Positions 1 through 8,839 of a stretch of 64,000 nt of DNA are shown piece after piece (the stretch's first letter is position 1; each line of letters opens with the position of its first letter). This DNA comes from Phaseolus vulgaris (taxonomy: Eukaryota; Streptophyta; Magnoliopsida; Fabales; Fabaceae). The notes below the pieces were generated by a model, which saw nothing but the letters and a program-made list of their open reading frames with translations, was not told the origin of the DNA and made no database searches. The DNA lies in NCBI RefSeq assembly GCF_000499845.2, contig NC_023749.2:32234041-32298040 (forward strand), given 5' to 3'. Both the position numbers and the translations under genes were made by a program.

Positions 1-780
1 CTTTTTTTCTAGCTTCTTGAATTCAGAGTAAGTCTCCCCTTTTGAATGCAAGAATAAGGTCCACGTATACCTGGAAAAATCATCTACTATTACAAGAGCA
101 TACAAATTACCTCCAAGGCTCATTGTTCTTGAAGGACCAAAAAGATCCATGTGTAGTAGCTCAAGAGGTTTTGAAGTGGAAACAAAGTTTTTCAGTTTAA
201 AAATTGTCTTGTTTGTTTCCCTTTTAGGCAAGCCTCACACACATGTTCCTTCTCAAACTTGAGATTGGGTAAGCCAATAATAAGATCATTTGAAATCAAT
301 TTATTCAAGTGATTCATATGTATATGAGCAAACCTTTTGTGTCAAAGCTATGATTCCTCATGCTTTGTTAAGAGACAACCAATAGATGTAGAGTTAGAGA
401 TATCAAGTAGATAGACATTGTTTGATCTCTTACCAACAATTAGAACTTCCTTCGAGTTAGGTAGACGAATTTCATATGTGTTTATGAATGTGACTTGGTA
501 GCCTCTGTCATAGAGTTGGCTTATGCTGAGAAGGTTATTTGAGCCCTTCTACATAGAGAACATCATGAATTAGAAAGCTATTTTCATTACCTATGGTACC
601 TTTGCCAAGGATCTTTCCTTTGTTGTTGTCTCCATAGGTCACATGTCCTTCCTGTTTAAGAGTGATGGTAACAAACTTTGATGCATCTCCAATCATGTGT
701 TTGGAGCAGCCACTGTCCAAGTACCATAGATGTTGTTTTTTCACCAAGGAATCTTGCAAAATTCAAAATCAGGTGGCAAA
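1..780 (-). pseudogene. Copia pol remnant: protease, GAG-pre-integrase, integrase start
   Basis: Reading leftward from about 760, the translation gives the retropepsin signature [14 protein letters not shown] and the following YGDNNKGKILGKGT, a typical Copia protease. Further left, broken frames read as the GAG-pre-integrase zinc region (CEACLKGKQ near 215-245) and then the first part of an integrase near 1-190. The intact stretch is 535-759 (74 residues). Stops and frame changes on both sides make it a pseudogene. It aligns by eye with 61640-62300 of the Copia element at the right end of the window. Confidence 0.85.
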
Positions 781-909
781 ATCTGGTCCCCTAACAAATT
801 TGGGTCCAAGGATGTTAATCTGATTGTAAGGAACCTTGGGATTCTTGGGAACCCACTTTAGGAACAAAAATCTATCAAATTTTACAAAACCTGACAGAGT
901 GACCCTTTC

Positions 910-1814
910 TCATGCAGTAGAAACAATCGGTTGTTTCGACCTTTTAATCGGCTGATTTTTTGTAATGGTTGAAAAAGGTTTTAAACAACAATTGTTCTTG
1001 CTTTGTGGGATAAAACCCAAACCAGATTTTCCAAAGACACATCTTTGAGATGCTAAAACATTCTCAAGATTGGATTTACCTTTTGAAATTGTGTCTACAG
1101 TTTTCACAAGATACAAAACTTTCTTTTGAAGAGATTCACAATTTTTACAAGTACTAGATTCACACTTGCAAGAAGAGTTTTGATAAATCATTTCAAGATT
1201 TTCAAAAATCAGTTTTTGAATTTTTCAAATTTTCTTCCAGAACTTTGACTCTCTCTTTCAACCAGTTGTTTTCACTTTTCAACCGATTGTTTGAAAGGGT
1301 TAATCTATTAGATTCTTCATGAGTCTCTTGGAAAGCCTCAAGAAGTTGATAATAACTATTTGATGGAGGAAAATGTACTTATATGATTTGATGCAAACTC
1401 CTCTCTTGCCATTAGACATACATCCATCTTGGAATCTGCAGAGGAAGGTCCAGCAGAGAACTCATCACTGTCCAGCAAAGCACTTCTTGAATCTTTATGT
1501 ATTTTCTCAAGAGTATCCCATATTTCTTTAGCTGAGATACATTGTGAAACTTTAAGAAGTTCATCAGAATCAAGGGCAGAAACAATGATGCTCTTAGCTA
1601 CACAATCAAGATGATTTCTTTCATTTTCAGATAAGGCAGCATTATTTTCAAGCAGATGTATGAAAGCATTGTTTGTAATGACATCCCTAATTTTTCTATC
1701 TAATGAGTCAACAAAAAATTTCATTCTTATACACCATAGCTGATAGTTTTCACCACAAAATAGAGGTGGTCTATTTAAAGAAGCACTTTTCCCAAAAGAT
1801 AACTTGCTAGCCAT
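910..1814 (-). pseudogene. Copia gag remnant
   Basis: Two open pieces on the minus strand. 1814-1356 starts MASKLSFGKSASLNRPPLFCGENY and matches the N-terminal UBN2 / Copia-type gag domain (compare NRPPMFNGMNYAFWKVRMRIF in the gag at 59902). 1191-910 matches the cysteine-rich coiled region further along gag (CKNCESLQKKVLYLVKTV and VFGKSGLGFIP). The sequence between them is disrupted, and a large central part, including the first zinc knuckle, is missing compared with the gag at 59902-61566. A degraded second knuckle (FYCMRKGHSVRFCK type) can be read just left of 910. Not functional. Confidence 0.85.
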
Positions 1815-1861
1815 TAAAGTAGTTTTAGAAAATAAAGCAGAACTTGAATATTTTTCAAGAA

Positions 1862-1880
1862 CCTAGCTCTTGATGCCAAT
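1862..1880 (-). other. Primer binding site, tRNA-iMet type
   Basis: On the minus strand the bases adjoining the LTR read attggcatcaagagctagg, close to the plant initiator-Met PBS TGGTATCAGAGC and differing by one base from attggtatcaagagctagg beside the LTR at 59851. The position directly next to the LTR end confirms the element's orientation. Confidence 0.85.
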
Positions 1881-3169
1881 TGTTAGAATTAATAGCTTAA
1901 ACAAGAGGGGGGGTGAATTGTTTGTCAAAAGATTTTCGAAAAGATTGCACAAGAATGAAGTTTTAACAACAATCATAGAAGAAGTAATCAAGGAAGCCAA
2001 TCAAACAATGTAAAAGAAACTGTTTGTAGAATTTCAATCGGTTGAAACTTTGTTTTAACCGGTTGTTTATGGCAGCAGCAAAAATAGAATTAAATCAAAC
2101 AATTTATAAGGAATGAGAGAGAGAGGAATTACTCAGCCAAATTATACTAGTTCACTCAACCTTGAGCTACATCCAGTTCCCAGAACAGCCACTAGGTTCC
2201 ACTAGTAACCAATCACAGATTACAAAACACACAATCACAAAGAGGTGATCTTGATACCACAAGAACCACTCACCCTCTTTGCTAAACACACAACCTTAGT
2301 CAAAACACCCTCTGACCTTACAGGTTTTTACACACTTCATAAGTTTATAAAAGAAAAAAAATACAAGAATCATGAAAGGAACAAATTACACCTGAATTTA
2401 AAGGAATCACAGGGCTCCTAAGATCAGACCTTGAACTAGTGCACGACTATTTAGCAATCTTGCAAAAATTGATTTAAATCTCTTATCAAAAACAATTTCA
2501 ATCTCACTGTAAATTTGTTTTCTTTTTGTTTTTGAAACACAAAGAGAAGCCATATTTATAGCTCTTAAAACTAGCAGTTCTAGGCAGTCAATTATGAACC
2601 AAAACAATTTTGATCCAATTGAAAACAGATCCAACAGGTTTTTGAAAAGCTGTTATGAAATGTGACAATCAACCTGTTGAAAAGTCGTTTTAACCGGTTG
2701 AATTGGTTAGTCAATTATTTAACCAAGTCAAAAAAAGTTTTGAAAACCTTTACTCAAGCTAAGTGACAAACAATCGATTATAACGTGATTTCAACCGGTT
2801 GTTTTTCTCTTTGCTTAGAAAAACACCTTTCTCTTTTAAAATAGATTGAACTAGCTTGTGTAAGGGACTAGGAATGATCTTTATAAGAATTCTAAACAAC
2901 CTAGACTAAGCTCAAACCAAAAGCAACACAACTTCAATCTTCAACACATATTTGAATCATCAAAGCTCTCATGTTCTATAGTAAGAACAATCGATTGATA
3001 CGCAGAAACAACCAATTGTTTTTCAAGAATTAGTTTAAATACATTATGTTTCTTGGCTGATCTGATTGCTTTATCTGTAATTCTACATTTACTTTCATTC
3101 TTATCCGGTATTTGTGAAAATCTTTCAAAAACAATTCACCCCCTCTTGTTTAGGCCTACATTTCTAACA
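1881..3169 (-). repeat. Copia LTR (5' LTR of the minus-strand element)
   Basis: 1289-bp LTR bounded by TGTTAGAA (1881-1888) and TTCTAACA (3162-3169). On the element strand the next bases after the LTR (1880 and lower) form the initiator-Met PBS. The LTR carries many short copies of a palindrome-like motif (CAACCGGTTG, CAACCGATTG and variants), for example near 2035-2066, 2673-2702, 2771-2805 and 2988-3020. A block at about 2133-2190 matches, in reverse complement, the other two Copia LTRs in the window (core CTGGATGTAGCTC ... GAGTGAACCAGTATAA). Confidence 0.88.
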
Positions 3170-3286
3170 AAATCATGGATCCATTAAGCCCTTTCGGGGA
3201 CTTGATTAAGAATGAGAAAGAGGAATCTTATGTAAATGCCACAAAAGGTTTGGTCTTATTCATGGGGATTCAGTAACTATTCCATT

Positions 3287-5041
3287 CTAAAAAGATAAAA
3301 AAATTTGAAACAAGTGGAATTTTGGGTGACCAATCTTCCATATCATGGTTTCTTCCTTAGGCTCTATCCTCGGCTCATCGTTTGGACGAAGATCAAAATC
3401 GGAGGTGTCGGTTTCACATTTATTTGTCTTTGCAGGAGAGAAAGGTATTTTTAAGTTGGCGACGTACCACTTTTGGGTCGTCTTTTGATTCACCCTCCGG
3501 TTGCCACTCTTCTGTCCTCGAAAGGAAACTAAATCACTAGGTGTGGGGTTGATACCACTGCCCCTAATCGGTTCAAATAAGGTCTTCCTAGAAGGACGTT
3601 TTATGATGTCTCAATGTCCACTAGGAGGTACCTTGATGGTTTTATACTTTCAATCTTCTTCTCTAAACTTGGTATATAAATCAATGTACCCCCAGGTGTC
3701 TACATGTTCTCCCAAGAATCCTACAATTTGTTTATCATGCGAAATGACGACATCTGGGGAGAGCCCTATCTTTCGAAAGGTTTTCATATATAAGATGTCT
3801 ACGGAGCTTCCTTGATCCACTAGTGTCTTCATGACCACGAAGTTTGCTACCTCAATCGTGATGACCATCGGGGTATCATTCTCGGGATTAATCGTCCAAA
3901 AGTTTTCATCCACAATGTACATTGTTGGCATACTTCGTTTGTGCCTTATTTCAATGGCGTTGACGAACCTTAAGCTTCTTAGGTGGCCTTTCAAAGAAGT
4001 GTAGGTTAGGCTTCCTCCCGCAAATCTGCCTGTAATTGTATTGTTCACGACCTTAGGGGGACAATGGTCTCATGCCCTATGATTCTCCCTTGTTGGCGGC
4101 TCTCATTTGTCTGTGTATCATTCATTCGCTACTTCTTTTCTTCCTCGATCCTCTCTAGCCTTCACAAATCGACGTATGTGTCTGGCTTGTACTAGTTCTT
4201 CTATTTTATCTTTTAACGTTAGACATTCTTTGGTCGTGTGACCAAAATTATGGTGATACCGACAATGTCTGCTTTGGTTGATGTTGGGAGGGATTTGGGT
4301 TCTTTTCGGTGCCAATATAAGGTCCACGTTTAGTGCTTCATCCAAGATAATAGATCGTTATGCTACTAACGAGGTATATTGGGCGAAGCGTATGGGTCGC
4401 AGGTATTCCCTATGTCGTCTAGGTGCTCTCTCCATCTCCTTCTTGACCATATGGCCAGGACTTCCCTCCATGTCGTGTACCTTTGTTCGAAACTCCCACA
4501 ACTCTTGAAGTTGCATGAATTTTGCCGCCCTTTGCCACAACTTGTCCATGTTCACTGCTGGCTTCTTGCAAAGGTTGTTAGATAAAGGGCCTGGTTTCAA
4601 AGGAGTGACCAGATGATGCATTGCCACCTCCGAACTCAGATTCTGGATACTAAGCCTCATCTTCTCTAATTGTTCCGTGAACGTTTGTAGGGATTCAATC
4701 TTCTCTTCTCGAATGTTCACAAGCATTATCGATGTCAAATGGTAAGGCCAACTTGTTGCGAACTATGCTGCAAACTTAAACACCAAGGTTTCAAAACAGT
4801 CTATAGAGTGTGGGGGTAGAGGGGTGAACCAACTCAGTGCGGTTCCCTTTAGAGATATCGGGAACACTCTACATAACAACACATCCTCAGACGTGTAAAG
4901 GCTGAATTTCGTTACATAAGCATCCATGTGCTCATCCAGGTCAGTAGTTTCATCATACTTATCTAGTGTCGAGATCTTCCACATGTTTGGGAGCGACACC
5001 TCCATAATTGCTTTCGTGAAAGGGTGTCTTCGTGACGACAT
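3287..5041 (-). pseudogene. Ty3/Gypsy (Tat-like) gag-protease remnant
   Basis: Minus-strand pieces in gag-pol order. 5041-4763 is the start of a retrotransposon gag (LPNMWKISTLDKYDETTDLDEHM, ALSWFTPLP). 4738-4358 continues gag. 4345-4118 holds a knuckle-like CRYHHNFGHTTKEC. 4048-3650 is the aspartic protease (VDQGSSVDILY). 3493-3287 is the acidic linker before RT (DFDLRPNDEPRIEPKEET). RT, RNase H and integrase are absent. Frames are broken between the pieces. The Tat-like assignment rests on resemblance to the gag-protease of the two complete Gypsy elements in the window and on the matching PBS at 5384-5402. Confidence 0.85.
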
Positions 5042-5383
5042 TCTAAAGGTATTGGCGGATGTGTGCGGTTTGTGTCATGATGGTATGAACTATTTTATCC
5101 TTCCATTCTTGTAACAGTTAGAGCATTAGAGCCTTCAAGGTTTTAGTGCTCCTCGTGAACTATGGGTGTTCCTCCAATTTCCAACTTTTGCTTCATTGCG
5201 GAATTTTCGACAATCCATCCATCTCCTTGGTATTATTCCTTTTCAGGCTTTCCAACTCCCTTTTCATCTCCAACACTGTTGCCACTGAGTCTATATCGAT
5301 GATCTTCCTCCTCTATCAACTACCTTTCACTTCCCATCATGCTCCTAGTAGCTACCATGTGGCTTCTCGGTATATTTTTCTTG

Positions 5384-5402
5384 CGGCCCCACGGTAGGTG
5401 CA
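5384..5402 (-). other. Degenerate Tat-type PBS
   Basis: The minus strand reads tgcacctaccgtggggcc, a decayed version of TGGCGCCCACCGTGGGGCC found next to both complete Gypsy LTRs (8388-8406 and 55450-55468). It lies between the gag remnant and the LTR-like sequence, as expected for a minus-strand element. Confidence 0.7.
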
Positions 5403-5408
5403 AAAAAG

Positions 5409-5830
5409 GTTCTTACAAGGTCAAATTTCCTCTATCAAGACTCTCGTCTTCCGTCTCGTCAGTCTCTTGGTCTCTAGTCACTTGGTCTTTTGTCCCTTGG
5501 ACTTTTGGTTCTCTTTGTTTCTCAGTCTCACGGTGGTGGATACCTGCAAAGACGTTTCGATGCTCAAGTTAGCGGTGAATATGTCTGGATTACATGTATT
5601 ATAGTCAGAGAATTATTACCTTTTTTCCTTTGGGATCCTCACTGATTTATAGTTTTCCTATGGGCCTGGGGATTATCCCAGACCCATGAAGACCTAATAC
5701 TCCCTTAATCTTGCTTAAGGAGTGATTAGTTACTTGTATTGTGATTCGTCTTTATTGTGGATTCCCTCTCGTTGTGCCCAAAGGTCGAGTCATTATTTGG
5801 TGTAATTCTTTGTGGGCCAAATTACCAGTA
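5409..5830 (-). repeat. Decayed Tat LTR
   Basis: Starts right after the degenerate PBS (on the plus strand ggttcttacaaggtc, compare tgatcttgcaggtgac at 45455). It contains a degraded copy of the LTR block shared by the Tat elements here (cgatgctcaagttag at 5559-5573). The left boundary follows from the PBS; the right boundary (about 5830) is where Copia-like sequence begins and is approximate. No TSD was recognised. Confidence 0.55.
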
Positions 5831-5834
5831 TGCC

Positions 5835-6050
5835 AAGAAGACCATTCGGTACTAAAAAATGCAACAAAGTCACTATCTTTTGTAGATTGACCTTCCAACT
5901 AATTAGAATACTCATGAACTTTGAACACATGACCTATGGGAGATTTCTTGGTGTTCAAACACCCAACATAATCCGAGTCAACATAACCTAACAATTCAAA
6001 ATTCTTCAACCACTTGTGTACATACCACGTTCATCATACTATTTACTGAG
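5835..6050 (-). pseudogene. Copia RNase H fragment
   Basis: The minus strand reads through a Copia RNase H core: GYVDSDYVGCLNTKKSPIGHVF, then a stop, then FVAFFSTEW in the same region, resembling the SDSDWAG ... RKSTSGYVF ... LSSTEAEY pattern of Copia RNase H. It is short and isolated, with no other pol domain beside it. It may be the last piece of an older Copia element, or it may belong with the LTR-like sequence that follows, although the strands differ. Confidence 0.65.
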
Positions 6051-6055
6051 TTATT

Positions 6056-7147
6056 TGTTGAAACCAAGTGGTGTTCAAGGTGTTCAAGTTTTGAAGAATC
6101 CAAACCCTTTGAAGGATGATGAAGCTAGCTGTGCTTGATGTAGCTGAGTTGTCCTTTAGATAGGATCTGGGGTAGATTTAATATGTAATCCACTCTTGAT
6201 TGAATCCAAAGCATAAGCACTCTCAATCCTTTTAAAAGAAAAGTGTTTTTCAAAGCTAAGTGAAAAACAACCTGTTGTTTTGTCGAAACAACCGATTGTT
6301 TTATACTTAGGTGTTTTTAGAAAAGGTTGGAAACTGTTTTTATGGTTGACTTGCTGTCAAAACCAAAACAACCGATGGTTTGTTTTGGTACCATAACAGA
6401 AAACTGTTTTGTGCTTTGACTGAGCATTAAATGATTTTCTAACTGTTTTCGCTCCAGTTTTTAATGTTTTGATCAATCTTTAAATGCAATTAATGGTTTG
6501 TTAAGATTTGATAACAAACAACATCTTTGATATATACAGAAAAACAGATTTGAGTTTTTCAGAGATTTTGAAATTTTGAAAGAGTTGAGATTGCTTAGAG
6601 ATTAAGTTTGATCAAAGTGTGTGAGATAGGATTTTCTCTTGTATTGATTTCAGATTTCATTATGTAACAAGTGTAATCCTTGTATTTGTTGAAAGAAACC
6701 TTGTGTGTTTGCTGAGAAGTGTTGTGTGTTCTTGAGGGGATCAACATTCTTAGTGTTGGTGTGTTGACCAAGAGGAGTGTGTGTCTTGAGGGGATCAAGG
6801 TCACTTCCTTGGTTGTGGTGTAAGTGATCTAGGTTTGATTGCTTAGTGGAATTCCACAGTGGTTTCTGAGAAGACTGGATGTAGCTCTAGGTTTAGAGTG
6901 AACCAGTATAAATCTCTGTGTGCATTTTCTCTATCCCTTAACTCTTTAAATTCAGTTTTTATATTTGTAAACTGGTATAAACAACCGATTGTTTTTTCTG
7001 GTGCTGTTGTTTTTGCTTTGTGTTTTGGCAAACTGAATTTCTTATCATTTGTTTCTCGAAGTAATTTCATTCTTGGCTTAAAAGTTTGCGAAAACCCTCT
7101 TTAAACAATTCACCCCTACCCCCCCCCAAGACACCGACTCGACATCA
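6056..7147 (+). repeat. Copia LTR-like sequence, probably solo or truncated
   Basis: Begins TGTTGAAACC (6056) and ends near the C-rich segment caattcacccctacccccccc and gacatca (about 7147). The tail caattcaccccc... is the same LTR-end signature seen at 59810 and, inverted, at 1900. A block at about 6865-6920 (gactggatgtagctc ... gagtgaaccagtataa) matches the Copia LTR at 59125-59165. It carries the CAACCGATTG motif (6285-6302, 6368-6383, 6979-6996). No PBS follows and no internal region remains. The ends are approximate. Confidence 0.65.
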
Positions 7148-7378
7148 ATGAACCATTAGGTGAGTCTTCTTTCTAAAATTTTAACAAGCTCACACTTGAA
7201 ATCGTAATATTTCTTAATAAAAACAAATATTTAATTAAAATATTGAATGATTAAAATAATAATAAACAACTTTAAATTAAAACTATGCAATAAATAATAA
7301 TTCAAAAATTATAATCATAAATAGGATTTGGATATTAGAGTTTATTTTATTATTCTAAATATAAGATGGTAAAATATA
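7148..7378. other. AT-rich flank, no gene seen
   Basis: AT-rich sequence between the Copia LTR-like unit and Gypsy-1. No open frame or recognisable repeat. It continues on the other side of Gypsy-1 at 18839, as shown by the shared AGTAT target site. Confidence 0.6.
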
Positions 7379-7383
7379 AGTAT
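7379..7383. repeat. Target site duplication, left (AGTAT)
   Basis: AGTAT directly precedes the 5' LTR start TGATCC at 7384 and is repeated at 18834-18838 directly after the 3' LTR end GGATCA. Confidence 0.95.
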
Positions 7384-8385
7384 TGATCCGATCGGTCATC
7401 GGTAGTCGATGACGTCAGCAGCAGAGGACCACGTGGACCACTCGCAGGGTGACACGTGGACCAAGTGACAGAGAGATCAAGGAGACGATCGCCAAGAGCG
7501 GTGATCGGGGGTCAGTAACCAAGTGACCATCGACAGATCAGGCGGCAGAGAGGTCAGGGGACAGATCATCCAGAACGGTGATCGGTGGTCAGTAGCCAAG
7601 TGGCCACCAATAGACCAGTTCCCAGACTCACGCCTGGGGGTAGAACGCGAGAAGTAAATGGAGCACTGATCAGTCATCGGGTGCATTGTCATCGGGGTCT
7701 CGTGTTACACGCAGTTAAACTGGGATTGAGGTTCCCAGCGAGAGCGTTACGCATGAACCTCGCACGAGCACATCCCAGGGAATCATGCACGAGAGTGGCC
7801 TGAGGGAACTAGTAAACCAGTCAGTGATTGGTGATTCCCTCAACCCATTACGTGCGTGACACCGTGTAGGGTAAGCCGTTTACGCAGGGAGCAACGTCTG
7901 GTGAGTATGCCTAGACCAGCCACACCTGGCGTTCTCCTGAGAGTATGCGATTTACCCAGATGGAAGAAATATCCTAAGTTACTCCGCAAGGGCGTAACTT
8001 AGGCACACAAGAGAAGCGCTAGAGCCCTTCCAGTAAGTGACACGTGTGTGGTTAGATGTGAGTCGCATGCCTCCACGTGTCATCATCTGAGAGGGGTGCG
8101 GTCCAGATAAAGGAGAATCAGGGAGAGATTGAGGGGGATACGAGAAAAAAGAGAGCAAGAGGTTTTTCACACACACTGCTAGTTTTCTCATTTGGTGGTT
8201 ATGTGGTCTAACTTGATCGTCAGAGTGCAAACGGCCGCTAGAGGCGCCGTCTGTGTGTTTTGCAGGTCACGTTTGGAGCATCAAGAGAAGGTTCTGAGGG
8301 TGACTTTGCAGAGAACGCAGTCGCGTAGACGGGACAGAGAGCGCTACAAAGCGATTCCTCCACGTTCGAGTTGCCGGCAGGATCA
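7384..8385 (+). repeat. 5' LTR of Gypsy-1
   Basis: 1002 bp, TGATCC...GGATCA. It holds four CACGTG G-boxes (7430, 7453, 8041, 8074) upstream of a TATA-like ATAAAGG (8107-8113). The Tat-shared block aacttgatcgtcagagtgcaa (8210-8230) follows, and then gttttgcaggtc. The PBS comes two bases after the LTR end. It is 190 bp shorter than the 3' LTR, which has extra sequence exactly at ATAAAGG. Confidence 0.95.
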
Positions 8386-8387
8386 TT

Positions 8388-8406
8388 TGGCGCCCACCGT
8401 GGGGCC
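8388..8406 (+). other. Primer binding site of Gypsy-1
   Basis: TGGCGCCCACCGTGGGGCC, two bases after the LTR end and identical to the PBS of Gypsy-3. The TGGCGCC start is complementary to a tRNA 3' end ending GGCGCCA. Plant tRNA-Asp has this end, but the rest of the match is imperfect, so the primer tRNA is not certain. Confidence 0.8.
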
Positions 8407-8482
8407 TGAGTGAATCGTGGTCCCATATACACCACAGTTTTGAAGCTTACCAGAGTTTTACCAACTTCTTTGATAGGAAAAG

Positions 8483-8839
8483 ATGCCAAGAAATAGACAA
8501 CCATCACCTGCGCTATCTGCTGACGAAGGAGCTGTGACAATGGCGCAGGTCCTGGAGATGGTGCGCACGCTGCAGGATAATGCCGCAGCGTCAAAAGCTG
8601 AACAGGAAAGGATGCAGACGGAGTTGGCCGCGTCGCAAAGCAGGAACGACGAGCTGAATCGCGTCAATGAAGAGTTGAGGAGGACGTTGCAGGCGCAGAG
8701 GGAACACGTGGTTGACGAAAGGATGTCTAGGCAGCCGTCACCTCCAAGAGAGTTCCCCATGCCATTCTCCTCTGAAATCATGGGAACCATGGTGCCTCCC
8801 AACCTGGTGGGGGTGAAGGCGTCGTTCAAGGGGGTTTAG
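8483..8839 (+). pseudogene. Gypsy-1 gag, N-terminal part (frameshifted)
   Basis: Starts ATGCCAAGAAATAGAC about 80 bases after the PBS. The product is a charged coiled-coil segment (EQERMQTELAASQSRNDELNRV) followed by a proline-rich stretch and the start of the gag core (MPFSSEIMGTMVPPNLVGVKASFKG). It stops at TAG 8837-8839. Comparison with Gypsy-3 shows an apparent 2-base insertion here; gag continues in another frame from about 8839. The start matches the corresponding start at 55379 in Gypsy-3. The N-terminal coiled coil is probably involved in Gag assembly (inference). Confidence 0.85.

Larger units (their letters stand above)
1..3169 (-). mobile_element. Copia (Sirevirus-like) retrotransposon, partial, 5' portion
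   Basis: Minus-strand Ty1/Copia element running off the left edge of the window. In element order it has an LTR (3169 to 1881), a PBS directly after it (1880 to about 1862), a decayed gag (1814-910), and a protease and GAG-pre-integrase region (about 780 to 1). The LTR carries inverted ends TGTTAGAA/TTCTAACA. The protease motif DSGCSKHM and the long two-knuckle type of gag match the Sirevirus lineage and resemble the Copia element at the right end of this window. The internal region has several stops, so it is not autonomous. Its 3' end, and hence any TSD, lies outside the window. Confidence 0.9.

Noticed and set aside
7477..8413. Short open frames on both strands inside the Gypsy-1 LTR (repeated at 17735-18849)
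   Set aside because: They are non-coding LTR sequence read in GC-rich frames; they lack any domain and occur identically in the second LTR only because the LTRs are copies.
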